Positions 13,601 to 24,722 of a DNA stretch of 64,000 bases are shown here, in pieces. Positions within the stretch are counted from its first letter, which is position 1; each line of letters starts with the position of its first letter. The translations under genes were made by a program, and so were the position numbers. Source of the DNA: Aquila chrysaetos chrysaetos (taxonomy: Eukaryota > Chordata > Aves > Accipitriformes > Accipitridae); NCBI RefSeq assembly GCF_900496995.4, contig NC_044009.1, positions 41,997,505 through 42,061,504 of the forward strand, read 5' to 3'. The notes under the pieces were generated by a model. The model saw nothing but the letters and a program-made list of their open reading frames with translations, made no database searches and was not told the origin of the DNA.

Positions 13601-16600
13601 AATCACTGATGAGTTACTCACCTACGCAGCTGGGCATTTTCACTTCTGAGAGGCTGTAAAGCTAGTGCTATTTCAGCCTGTATATTTGTACTTCCCACTA
13701 CGGCTGGGAGCAATGATATGCAGTCTTCTATTTCACTCATCAACCTTAACATTTCCGAATCATCTGCAAGAGGTGAGGGAAAAAAAGACTCCATAAACAT
13801 ATAAACCTGTAATACAACAGTAAGATTCTACACACAATTAAGCAATCTACAAAGTGATATAATAGTATCTACTTTTTTTCAAGAAAACCTCATCTTTGTT
13901 TTAACTATATTTATTTATTTAAAATTTTTAAGCTTGACTATGAAAACTATGCTTTAGGTTCCTGATAAATCACAATCCACCATCTCTCTGACCAACCTTG
14001 GTGGGACTGCTGTTGCAATCTGTCTACGCTGCTCCCTTTCTCAGGGGAAAACACTATATGAAATGAGAACGATCTTTATCCTAGGTGTTACAATGACGTT
14101 AAAATACTCCAAAAAATAATTTAATACTTGTCCAGAGTAAAACATGAAGCTATTACATTTGTGGAAAACCACTCTAAAATGTCACGTATCATCTGACACA
14201 TAAAACTTCCAGAAACTGACATGCTCACTCATTTAATGCAGCTCTTGTGTTATTTGTATGTAATCACTCTACTGCACTATGAAAATGTCCTCACCTTGAT
14301 CTGTTATCAGTGCTCTAAGCTCTCCCAGAAGATATTTGACAGTCTTAACTTTATGGGCTGTTTCTTCTGGACTTTCTTTTCTAGATTTTAGAACTTTCTT
14401 CACAAAACTTGTCTTATAGCTTGTATCTCTCACTGGGGCTATGTCAAGTACATTCACTTCATCGTCTTCGTTGACCATGTCCTCACTGTGTTCTTCAGAA
14501 GTATCCTCCTCCTTGTTACTTGAAGCATTATGTTTTGTTGGACAATGATGATGGCGCTTCTGTTCAGTCCTGCCATTCATCATTTCATGTGATTTTAACA
14601 GGGCCAGGTGAGCTTGTATGCATCTTATCAAATCTGCTTCTTTTATCTGTTGCTCGTGGTTTGGGGTCATCTCTCTGCCAGAAGATGATGGGATGAATGT
14701 AGGCACTGTAGAGTTACTTGATGCACCTGATGCCATACAAGGGATCACACTAGGAAGAGCAGTGGCAGACTGTATTTGAGCAGCAGTAGTAGAAGCAGCA
14801 GAAACCACCGGGCAAACCACAGGGCCTCCCATCTCTGGCACACATTCATTGCCACTGCCTACAGGAACATCCTGCATAAAGAATATTCATATTAAACAAA
14901 AAGTTAACATGATTTTTTTTAATTCTTAAAAAAAAACCAAAACACCACCCTTGTCTGACTCAATGTAGCCTTGATCATTCTTTGCAAATTGTAAAAGTAA
15001 CTACAACTCATTAATTGCACAATTTTCCAGTATATTAAGGAGTAATTAAAATGTAAACCTGGTTTAGATTACCTTTATCTTAAATGTTATTGGCAACATT
15101 AAAGCACAGTTCTTTTTCAGCTTGTCTGTAAAGAAAACACCTCAGCAGTGTTTTGGTTTTGGTTTTTTGCGTTATGAATGCTCATTCCTTGAATCAAACC
15201 AGAACAGGGAAGAAAGAAATACAAGACAACACTGTTACCTTTCAATATTTTAAGTAGATTAATTTCTTAAAAGCCAAGCACAGCACTAGCTATGTATGGA
15301 CTGCCTGCAGATGGAAGGTAAGTCTACAGTCTTACAGTTTCAAGGTGCAAGCCCTTTACCACATTTCCCAAGGTGGCACTTGGTACTCTGCATTAGTTTT
15401 ATTCTACACCCTGAAATACACAGGTATTTTAAAACGTGGCTCTAAGATAATACACAGTGTCTGAAGAAATAATCAACTTGATCATTGGCAAGGAAAAGCT
15501 ACATATGAGATATGATTTCTTTTATCAGGAGTTGGTTAATGATCCTAATGTGCATTACTGAGAATGTAATTATTAACAGTAATCAGTAATTTCCTGCACC
15601 TTCCATGTTTGCTGTCCATTACGGTATTCACCATACAGAAATAAGCTGCCATTTGAAATGCCTCTAATTTCATTTTTGGTGTCTACATAAATTGTATTTT
15701 AAACAGCAGTATTTTCTCTCATCATTTATTCTGTTCATCACTGTAGGCTGAAATATGCACATTTTTTCTTTAAGGAAAATTATTACATAAACCCAAGAAA
15801 ACCTAAACACTTAAATAAATGCATAAATAAATAGGCAGTGCTAATTAAAAACCTTTATTAATAGTCAGAATGATACTTCTACTTACTGACTGAGTAGATA
15901 AGGGATTAGCTGAATGCTGCAGGGACAGAGCTGATGTGGAGGTAGGTAATCGATAATTAAAAGCTGTAACATTTTGACATCCTAAAAGAAAACAACACTC
16001 ATAGATCAGGGCAATTTTGGGCAAAACTCATACAGTAAAATAGCAGGCTCTACATTAATAGTTCCACTAACCGTGATTTGAGGTAGGAAAAGGAGTTACA
16101 GTAGGAATTTCGTTACTGTTCTGTGGTGGTTGGCCAGTTATCAGAGACATCTGAGTTTGCACATGCTCGCACAGTTTCTGATGCATCACAGGAGAGTGTT
16201 GACTGCAAGGCACATGAATTGGTTGAACCATGTGATTTTGTGCTGCACTGGAAAGTTCTTTCTCAGTCGAAGGTGTGGTGGACGAGGCAAGTTTTCTATT
16301 TGATATTGGCACTATAGAGAAAGAAAGAACAAAAGACCCAGCTGAAGCTGTCTGTCTTCTCGATCTACACAAACCCATTGTGTTGTCAGGCAGACTCTGG
16401 CAGGTTCCTTTGAAAAAGAAAACCAAGAGACCCTGCGGCCTAAGATTCCAGTCAGATTTTTACTCACTAGCAAATTAATCCATCATTTTTTTCTTCCAGA
16501 CAGAACAACCTAACTCAGTTGGACAGACAGCTGTCCTTGAAGGAAGCACAGAGATTTAACCCTACAGAAGGCCAGTTCTAAAACACAATTCTTAAAATCT

Positions 16601-19600
16601 CTGCTTAGCTGCTTCCTAAGCTTTTAAACCACTCGGAATAACCCATACCAAAGCACTCTCCAAAACTAATTTTCTTATGTTGGGTATAATTAAAACTCTG
16701 TATTTTTACAGTGCTGGAAAGATATCAGCTATGTGCTTACCTTCTACAATTCACAAAATAGGCACTCTGCTACACACCTAGTCTACAGGCCCATGTCTAC
16801 TGGATTAGAAATCACACAAAAGAAACGGGGTAGAGAGAGGGAGAAACACTAATAAAAAGTGAAATACTTCAACTGAGAGCAACTCAGCCTACAGCACTCC
16901 ATCTACCTTTCCATTCAAGTGCTCTGGCCACTAAATCATTTGAGTTATTATTTATTGCAACACTTTCCTGTTTCCAGAAACTGATCTTTAAGAAAAGCCT
17001 GGCTGGACACCTAACTCCAAGACAGTTTATAGCTGTATATCCCAAATGGAGACCAAGCACTGTAAAGTTTCACTGTCCAAAAGAAATGGGGCATGGGTAT
17101 TATCATTCTCCTCCACACCTCCTACCAGCTAAACTTGTTGATGTTGGTATTTGTAAATGCACTCAACATTCTTCCTTGTACACAAAGCTTAAACATTTAT
17201 GGATTTTAGTAAATGTTTAGTAAACATTTAAGGTTTCTAAAAGGCAATAAATAATGTTTACATCCTTTTGTGGATCCAGCCCTGGATCAACCTATAACAA
17301 ATAACAACAATTATCTGAAGCCTTGTTACATCTCAATAAGTTGAGGAGTCTCTCAATGTTGGCTGAGAAAAAAGCAAGCCCAAGAAAGCCCACTTACCAA
17401 TTTCTTTTCGGACGTGGGCAGGAGTAATATTTTTTTTCAACCCTTTTTTCTTGGAAGTATTTCCTTTGGTTAGCAAAGGCTTGGAAGTAATTTTAACAGA
17501 AGCTGTTTTCCCAGGTTTTTTATGGATAGTCTCCCTTCCTAGTATTAGTTGAAAAAAAAAACCAAAAAACCCTAGTCAACAAAACAAATCAAAACAGTCT
17601 TACAAAAAACTAAAAACATAACTTAAATTTTCAATAGGTACAACCTGTAGCCTCACTTTGTAAGATATTCTTCAGTAAAGCTGCACAACGGTCAAGTCCA
17701 TTATGAATAGTATCAACCTGCACAAAGAATACTGCAGTCAGAAAATGAGTATCACTGTTTTCTTCCAGTAAACCAAGCTACTATTTTAGAGGTGAGTGTT
17801 CCGCACTCTGTCATCTGAAAAAGAACAACTGATAACCAGCAAACACATGTCATTTTCCATACAATTACTTTGTAATTACATGAAGCTTTGCAAACACGCA
17901 AACTTTGCAAAAACCCTAAATTTTGTTCTTGTACACGTGTCCATTTGCTGGACTTTGTGTTTTGGTAATTGCCTATGTGTGGTTTTTATTCTTATTTCCA
18001 TGTACAGTTAAGCTATTTTCTACAGTGTATTTCTATTTTGGAGATAATTAACTCAGCACTACGCAGAAAACAGCACTGCAGCACCGACTCCATACAACTT
18101 ACTCTTTTCAGCACAAAACCTAACAAATATGGCTATACTTCTGCCAGGGTCAACTCTAGTCCATAAACAGCACAGTTGTGTTTGCAAAATATATCCTGTG
18201 CCTTAATGAGATTTGTCAGAGCCAAACCCACTGCACACAAAAGTCAACTTGCATGTATCTGCAAGATGCAGTACAGACACTTTTGCTAGCTTTGCAGGAG
18301 CTAATTCTAGTCTAGATGCAGTAGTATCTAAACTAACCTGTTTTTCTTCTATTATTCAAGGTATTCCAATTTCCCTTCTCTTTAGATAACAGAGATAACT
18401 GTATTAAAAAGTCATTTAATTACCTGATCGTCAGAGTCAGTGGAATAGAGAGAGTATCCAGACTCCACATCTGAATGACATCCTTTTCTTACGCCAAACC
18501 TGAAAAAGTCAGATTCACTGTTTATACTACCTCCTCGATATGCAGCCAAGTAAAAAAATTTACTTTTATTCAGTAATAGCAAACTAAAGTAAATTAATTT
18601 TATCAAGAAACAAAATATCTTTCTCCTTCTGAAAACTCTGCATTGCTGCAACAAACATGTTTAGCAGATATTAACAGCTTATTCAGTCATTACTCAAGTC
18701 TGATGTACGGCTAGTAACTACACAAATTCAATCTTTTATTAGTAAAACACGCAGAGAGATTCAACCCTGTATTTCTACAGGCAAAATTTCTATTCAGTTT
18801 GTGTCTGTCTATTCATGGTCTGCTTAGAACCTGGATGTGCTGCCTTTCAGCTAAAAACGTTTTCTGATATATACAAAGAATTTTTGGCTAGTTGTGAGGT
18901 ATGACAAGTACAAGGTTCCCAAACACTCACACGTACACTCAATCTTAGATAGTATTCATGATTAAGGTCTTACTGTTTTCTTCCACTTGTTAATTTAGCG
19001 GCTCCTGTTAGCCTTCCAGAAGACAGCACCTGCCGATTACAGAAATATACGTTGATTTTCATGAAGCGCTTCCACAACATAATTGAAGACTACCATTGCC
19101 CACTAATTCCAAGAACTTTTGCTGAGGCAGATCAGTTAAAGGTAGCTTACAGCTCTCAGCCCGAGGACGGGGCCCACCGCTGCCATTAGGGCCCGAATCT
19201 TGTAGTTTTCATTTCACAAACCATACCTTTACAGCACGGAGCTTTATGAATTTCCGCCCTACTCTACAGACACAGTAATTCACTTAATGACGCGGTCAAG
19301 GGCTGACGCGCAAACATACGTTCCAGACGGAATCCAAGCTCGATAAATACACACCTGAACTTCGGGGGATTTTAAGAATAAACTACGGTCACGGCACAAA
19401 CCACGGCTACGCCGCGGTGGAAGAACCCTCGAACAGTAAGCCTGCTGCGGTGCCCCTCACCGGCACAGGTAAACCCGCCGAGCCCCGAGGAAGGGCGGCT
19501 GGGCTAAGCAAAGCCGTTCAGCGCCGGAAGGCCCGACTCCCCCTCAGGAGCCGTTACGCCGATCGCCCCGCTCCCCACTCGCCGGGGACGCCCCCCGGCC

Positions 19601-19752
19601 CCCAGCGGAGCAAGTCAGGGGTCCAATGAGGCACCTGACGAGAGGGCTGAGACCCGACCGCGGACACGGAGGGGCCCCGAAAGCCGCCGCTCCCCCCGGG
19701 ACCCCCGCCCCGCACGCACCTTGCAGGGCCGCGCAGCGCCCGGCCTGGCCAT
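9685..19752 (-). CDS. CCDC14: CCDC14, coiled-coil domain-containing protein 14 (whole gene, 13 coding exons)
   Basis: CCDC14 is a centriolar-satellite protein. In human cells it works with PCM1 and KIAA0753 and restrains centriole duplication. I assembled 13 exons on the minus strand. Every intron is GT-AG, all phases agree and the total is 2943 nt, giving 980 residues (human about 953). Conserved blocks, in order: VLSSGR near residue 12; ESGYS near 45; [11 protein letters not shown] in exon 6; [10 protein letters not shown] near 505; [13 protein letters not shown] in exon 11; [15 protein letters not shown] in exon 12; SMAKLLSDL at the start of exon 13; [12 protein letters not shown] and [12 protein letters not shown] near the C-terminus. 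Residues about 495-665 are heptad-rich coiled coil; the rest looks disordered and diverges faster. The start ATG has G at -3 and +4 and fits the human N-terminus. An in-frame ATG 75 nt upstream is less likely. The introns show only AT-rich DNA with a few homopolymers. Confidence 0.96.
12031..12163 (-). CDS. CCDC14: CCDC14 exon 12
   Basis: Residues about 610-653, part of the central coiled coil. It contains [19 protein letters not shown] and [13 protein letters not shown], nearly identical to the human protein. Acceptor ttttag; donor CCAG|GTACTA, ending in phase 2. Confidence 0.95.
12249..12467 (-). CDS. CCDC14: CCDC14 exon 11
   Basis: Residues about 537-609. It contains [26 protein letters not shown] and ENKQHYDI with clear heptad spacing, and is the centre of the coiled coil. 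Acceptor ggtag; donor ATTG|GTATGT, phase 1. Confidence 0.95.
12912..12991 (-). CDS. CCDC14: CCDC14 exon 10
   Basis: Eighty-base exon, too short to stand out as an open frame. It reads [12 protein letters not shown] followed by a short serine-rich stretch, collinear with human CCDC14. Acceptor catttag completes the arginine codon begun in exon 9; donor GAAT|GTAAAG, phase 1. Confidence 0.93.
13622..13763 (-). CDS. CCDC14: CCDC14 exon 9
   Basis: Residues about 463-509, the beginning of the coiled coil. It carries [11 protein letters not shown], then [21 protein letters not shown], almost identical to human. Acceptor cctcttgcag; donor GTAG|GTGAGT, phase 2. Confidence 0.96.
14295..14871 (-). CDS. 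CCDC14: CCDC14 exon 8
   Basis: Residues about 271-462. A Ser/Thr/Ala-rich first half is followed by [19 protein letters not shown] (matching the human DLLKCIQTYLSLFRSH block), an acidic stretch, and [17 protein letters not shown] (human KYLLGELKALVAEQ). Acceptor tttatgcag in phase 0; donor CAAG|GTGAGG, phase 1. The first half is weakly conserved and probably disordered. Confidence 0.95.
15887..15981 (-). CDS. CCDC14: CCDC14 exon 7
   Basis: Ninety-five bases, residues about 239-270, a Ser/Leu/Thr-rich linker with no recognisable motif. I place it by splice sites (acceptor tttcttttag, donor GTCA|GTAAGT) and because it is the only sequence here that joins exon 6 (phase 1) to exon 8 (phase 0) without a stop. 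A short exon of weak conservation, so slightly less sure than its neighbours. Confidence 0.85.
16072..16407 (-). CDS. CCDC14: CCDC14 exon 6
   Basis: Residues about 127-238. The diagnostic block is [18 protein letters not shown] (human [18 protein letters not shown]); the first two thirds are polar and diverged. Acceptor ttttcaaag; donor CACG|GTTAGT, phase 1. Confidence 0.95.
17398..17538 (-). CDS. CCDC14: CCDC14 exon 5
   Basis: Residues about 80-126, very lysine-rich (KKKGLKKN near the end), matching the basic KKKRHEKHTIP region of human CCDC14. Acceptor atactag; donor ATTG|GTAAGT, phase 1. A basic patch of this kind could act as a binding or targeting segment (inference). Confidence 0.88.
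17645..17717 (-). CDS. CCDC14: CCDC14 exon 4
   Basis: Seventy-three bases reading [18 protein letters not shown], the counterpart of human TVHGLDGCASLLRDILR. Acceptor tttgtgcag. The donor is CAG|GTTGTA. A GT four bases further on would create a TGA at the junction with exon 5, so the GTTGTA donor is the one that keeps the frame open. Confidence 0.92.
18424..18499 (-). CDS. CCDC14: CCDC14 exon 3
   Basis: Seventy-six bases encoding the N-terminal conserved block [15 protein letters not shown] (human ADSGYSIHSDSESQ). Acceptor gactttttcag; donor TCAG|GTAATT, phase 0. The Ser/Asp run looks like an acidic phosphorylation-prone segment (inference). Confidence 0.94.
18974..19029 (-). CDS. CCDC14: CCDC14 exon 2
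   Basis: Fifty-six bases, found by matching [18 protein letters not shown] to human VLSSGRHTGPAKLTNGKK. Acceptor atcggcag; donor AACA|GTAAGA. It bridges exon 1 (phase 0) and exon 3 (needs two leftover bases) exactly, which confirms both joins. Confidence 0.94.
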
Positions 19753-20155
19753 GGCCCCAGCCCCGGCCCCGGCAGACGCGGGGGCGGGGCCAGCCGCCGT
19801 CCAGCTCTGCCCCCTCGCGCCGACCAATCCCGAGCCTGCTTGGCTGACGGACGGGACGGCCGTTGCGGAGGGGCGGGGCTAACTCCCCCCTGACCCGCCC
19901 CCGCTCGGCGGCTCCTCGCGGCGCGCCGGCGGCGGCTGGCGCGGGAAGGGGAAGGAGCCGCCTTACGGAGCGCGGTCGGGGATTGGTGGAGAATGGGCGC
20001 CGAGGAGCCAATCGGAGGAGAGAAGGGGGAAGGAGCGGGGCTAAGGCGGGCTGCGAGGCCGTCGGCGGTTGTGGCCGTTGGGGCGTGAGGCGCCGCCCCC
20101 TCTCTTCGGGGCTCGGCGCTCGCGCCTCGTCCCCTGTGAGGAGCCCCGGCACCTG
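19400..20155. promoter_or_regulatory. CpG-island promoter of CCDC14
   Basis: Dense GC and CpG sequence covering CCDC14 exon 1 and about 400 bp above it. It has CCAAT boxes on both strands (near 19824, 19982 and 20008), GC boxes (GGGGCGGGG near 19787, GGGGCGGGGC near 19870) and an E2F-like GGCGCGGGAA near 19937. There is no TATA box. This is the usual housekeeping layout and could fire in both directions. Open frames on both strands here come from GC bias and are not genes. Confidence 0.85.
19720..19752 (-). CDS. CCDC14: CCDC14 exon 1, coding part
   Basis: Eleven codons, [11 protein letters not shown], then donor AAG|GTGCGT, inside the CpG island. The ATG context is GCC-ATG-G with G at -3. 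The Gly/Ala/Pro/Arg-rich start resembles the human MVRSGARPGQ. The 5' UTR lies just above 19752; the transcription start is not visible from sequence. Confidence 0.85.
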
Positions 20156-20159
20156 CCTC

Positions 20160-23100
20160 TCCGCTTAATAAGAAAAAAAATCACCTCACGTAGCTGGGTC
20201 TTCCCGTCCCAATGCTGTCTGGTGCCTTCGGGATCCTTCGGGAGCAGTAGGCCCTGTGGGGCAGGGGCTCAATGCACTCATAAAATAAATGGAAGAAGGG
20301 GCCTTGCAGGTGGGTGGGCCACCCTGAAGGAAAACAGGCGTCTCTGTGGGGGACTGCTCAAAAAGCTACCTCAGGGCCTCTACTTGCTCGTGCAGCCTGT
20401 GTCTTGCAAGTCCTCGGGTACCAAAGGTAAAAGCAGGCTGGTAGCAAGTCAAAGGGAACTGTTGATACTTTGTTTACAGGCTGAAATCGTCAGTTCTTTG
20501 TTCTCCACGCTGGCTTTCAGTTAGTGTTAAATCTTTGGCAATCCCTGAAAACACCCATGTAGGTACATCATAAAGGATGGTGCCTCAGGTTTCACACACA
20601 GAGGCATATTAGTATTCTGCATATCTTTGCTTTTATTAGCTGAATAAATAGACCTTCTGAAAACATAGCATTGAAGGCAATTACATTTACTCAGGCTGAA
20701 AATGTGGTTAACATTACTATGTTATTAAGAGTACTATAGCAGAAGTGCATATAAGTACTCAACATCTGTGCTCTCCCAATGCGTAAATTGTGTTGTTACT
20801 GGGTATTACTGTGTTAACATTTCACTGAAAAGATGCTGAACTTGAAGTAAAATTATCATGAAGATATTTATCATCTTGTCAAAACAGAAGGGTTTTCTGG
20901 CAGGAATGTGGAGACTGCTTCAATTTTTCTTATTGAAAAATATAAAATAAGAAGATAGCTGTACTAGGAGAACAGCTGAAGGAAATAAAATAAACTAGAA
21001 AAATGGAAGAAGATGAAAACAGCTCAAAAAGATGTGTCGCAACTACCAAACCAGTGCCAGAACCATTGGTATACTTTTTTCTTAAGGTGTTTTATGGAAG
21101 TTTATGGATAAATTCTCATTGAACTTACAGATGTGAGTGCAGCAATTTAAACAATTAAGGAAGAATTATGCCAAGTTGTTAGCAACAAGTAACAGATATT
21201 AAAAAAAAAATCCCCCCCAAGCCACAATACCATCCTTTGATTTGACGTATTGTTTGAAGACACATAGAACAACACTTCATTTTTTCATCAAAAGGAAAAT
21301 TAATACAGAAGGCTACCAAGTTCCATTCTTGTCAACTGAACCATTTTAAAACTATGGATGAAATAGCAAGATTGTCTTACAAATAATTTTTAAAAATGCA
21401 ACTGTAAAGATAAAAAAATTGCGTAAAGAATTAGTATTCTCATGAAGTCACAGACCTCCAAATGGTCAGTCTTCAAAGAAAAGTACAAGCTGTCATGAGA
21501 CTTGTGATAAAACTACAAGAGTTAGCAGCAGTGTATCCTGAGCATAGAGTTAGCTATCAGAAGACCTAGATGTTTTTTCTGACTGACATTGGCTTTTTTC
21601 ATTGAAACAGTGTGGGGAATCACTGAATATCTCTGGACATGTCTGGTTGTTTTGGTAAAATTTTGATTAAAAAAAGCTTATTCTTTGCTTACATAATGAA
21701 ATGCTTCAATGTCATGTGCTGCATTCATACATAATATTATATTGTTATTCATACTCATGATCAAGCTATGTTTCAGAGAGAAAATTAAATTCCATTTCAT
21801 TCCATTGCATTTCATCAAACCAATTTCATTTTTTCTTCCTGTTTGACAAATAACTAACGTTCCCCAAACATTTCCAGGGGCACAATTTTGGATGTGGCCA
21901 CAGCCAGGTTTGCTCAGACTTTGAGAAAGCAAACTGTGGCAATCTTCCAGGTTCCAACACTACTTGGTGTAGAAATAATGCCAAAGGCAATTAAAAAAAA
22001 AAAAAAAAGCTGGCTAATGTAACATAAATAAAAGTGTAATGAAAAGTATAATGATAAGCAGCGTTGTCCTGAACATATGAAGGGGACATCTTGGATTTCC
22101 ATGATTTATCTCAGATTTGATGTTGTGCCATATCTAAAGGGTTAGTTTATGTGAAGGAATAAGAATTATATTGTTGTTGGTGAGGAAGAATAATAAATCA
22201 TTTTTACAAATACTGTACAATAATGTCCAAGTAGTGAAACGGTACGAAGTGTGAAGTGGGATATGATAGCTTAACACAGGTCATCATGTACTGGACCATC
22301 TACGCAGAAAAACCATGTTACAAACTAACTGAATATTAATTCTACTGTGACAGAATATGATCTCCTTACCAGAAAGTGGTTGACAAATTGGACATAATTT
22401 AGAGAATAGTGACAGGACCAATGTAATACAGGACAAAAATATGTGTGTAGAAAAAGACTCAAATCATTAACCAGGGAAAAGCTGCCTGAATTATGAATAA
22501 TTAAAACATATATGTGGTTGTGTTTGCAATTTTAATGCTTGAGATGATGTCCATATTGCATGAAGCATCACTGAATGTAATAAAAAGCTTATTCTTACCT
22601 TAAATGATTTACAGTTTAAGTTGCAATACCAGGGTGATACAGCAAAGTGTATACAAGACTGATGTGCTTAATAATGATGAAGAAATAAATGTATTTAGAA
22701 CATAGCTTTGGGGGACCAAAGATTTTTGAGGGGATGATTCTCAGATAAAGTAAAACAAAGCTCTTTTGTTTCAGGAAGGAGAGAAAGCAAACAAAATGAA
22801 GCTAATAAAAGCAGAAGACATTTGTCAAACAACACAGTTTCATCAGAAAATGGGGCTTTTCCAGCACCTACCTGCGAAAACCATGTTCTCATTCAGTGTA
22901 AGTTCTGGAAGTCTCCTGCTACCAATACTAACAAGGTCTAGTGATCTAATTAAGTACTAATCTAAGCATGATCAAGCACTAGCACAAACCAATATTATTA
23001 AGCTTTCCTCTGAATGGGTTACAACCAAAAATTTGTGTGGACTTAACAAAGGAGTATTTCAGAAAATTAGGAGCTTCTTATGAGATAAGTAGGCCAAGAA

Positions 23101-24654
23101 TACAAATGATAACTGATTATTGTTTAAGACTATTTTAGTAGGTGCCCAAACCCCCATAAATATGCAATTAAGGAATAAAGCTACAACTTGGCTAATGGAA
23201 AGAGAATGAATAGCTTTTTTGTCTATCCACCTATCCTTCAATCTATGTATAACAAACAGAAAAGGGGAGATGAATAGCAATGAATATGTAGTTAAGAATA
23301 CAACCTACAGAAAACAAGTACTTCATTTGTCAGATAGGCTGAAGGGATATCTTGATCACAGTAAAAATGCTATTAGAGGAAGCAGATATTTGGTAGAGAA
23401 CTTTTCAGTTCAATGTTTGATTATTTGAAAATAATCTACAGAGTGTTCTAGCTTTTCAACATCTCAGTCAAAGATATGCTTAAGTTCAATCATACATATT
23501 TAAAGCTACAGCAGGACTCTTCTGCATGGAAGACCTATGATCTGTGTGGTTCAGAAGGCCTGTCATCAAATTTGATTTTGTGATGTATTTGGAAGGAATG
23601 GGTGTATAAGCTGTGACTTTCTTCTTCCTAATATGTAAATATAGTGGGAAAAATCAAAACAACTTATCTTTGGCCTGTCTGCCCACATTTAAGTGAAGTA
23701 TCTTATGTAAAGCACATTAAATGCTCTTTACCTTGAGAAGTTCCCACAAGGACAAGATCATAAAGGTATTGAGTTATGACTTGAAGGAAACATCACCAGG
23801 ATTCAAGCTGGTTTGACCTTTTTGAGCTAATGACGGTTTAAATAACAACCCAGAGCTTTCAGAAAGCTGGTGATATTATACTGCACGAAGTAATTGTGCT
23901 TGAGTTTTGACTCCCACAAGATGGCGCCACGTGAACATAAAATAATAAGAACTGCATTTAAACTAAAAAGTGACTCATTTCCATAATATAAATGGATGCA
24001 CATTTTTGTTTAAGTAACATTAGGACAATTCCACTGGTATGCCATAGAATCTTTGTCAAAACTTGTCTTTTCAGGCAATCCTACTGACAGGAATAATGTT
24101 TTTTTAGTGAAAGTGTATGTATGAAAATAGTAATTTTTGGCTAAAACTTCATGGCACTATTTATTTACTGCTCTACTAAATACAAAATCTACTGTATCAT
24201 CAAAATGACCTTTACAAACACATAGGCTATTTTCACAGTATGCAAGTTTAGTAGCAGATCTAGATTGTGATGGCTTTAGGGGAAGAACAAACTCTAACAA
24301 CAGATTAATTTCTCAAAACTTTTCTCATTTTCATTCTAAGTTACAAAAAGAAATTAAGCAAGAGAAGAACAAAAAAAAATATCTAAAAAGAATTGCCTCT
24401 AATTAGAGTGTTTGTCCAAATTTCCCACGAGGAAGGTTTTGGAATTAGTACTAGCGATGAGAGTATAGAAGACAAGGGTCAATGAAGTTTGTCCCACCAA
24501 GATTAAATCCTGTAACTCTTGTTGTTTGAGGAGCAGATTCATAGATAAGTAAGTTATAATATCTGAGATACTTTTAAAATAATATACTTCTATTGCAAAC
24601 AGTCAATAGATCTTTATCCACAAATTTCAGCGTGAAGCTTTAACTTCCATTTGA
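20160..24654. other. Intergenic, AT-rich; expected site of missing ROPN1 3' exons
   Basis: AT-rich sequence between the CCDC14 promoter and the ropporin exons. If the ropporin gene is intact, its C-terminal exons should lie here on the minus strand, but I could not find one that convincingly matches. A weak candidate near 21200 is listed among the rejected items. I see homopolymers (A16 near 21995) and no other element. Confidence 0.5.
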
Positions 24655-24722
24655 GTTGTACCAGATCATTCAGATGATCTCAGGAGGTCCCTTCTGAGCT
24701 AAATGATTCAGTGATTCTGGTT
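24655..24722 (+). mobile_element. CR1 LINE, short 3'-end fragment
   Basis: About 70 bp resembling the 3' tail of avian CR1: GATGATCTCAGGAGGTCCC, then AAATGATTCAGTGATTCTGG, which parallels the family's GATGATCTTTAAGGTCCC...GATTCTATGATTCT ending. Truncated at the 5' end, as CR1 copies usually are. Confidence 0.7.

Noticed and set aside
19544-20168. Open frames of up to 202 codons around CCDC14 exon 1
   Set aside because: GC-rich CpG-island shadows; only [11 protein letters not shown] joins by splicing to conserved exons.
21185-21275. Minus-strand reading FKQYVKSKDGIVAWGG as the last ropporin exon
   Set aside because: It loosely resembles the ropporin C-terminus (EQEVIGPDGIITVNDF), but the phenylalanines that follow come from a homopolymer, there is no good acceptor, and the match is too short.
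23735-23800. Minus-strand reading ITQYLYDLVLVG before a GTAAAG donor as a ropporin exon
   Set aside because: It keeps only a vague likeness to FQFLYTYIAKV, has a stop just upstream and no convincing acceptor.
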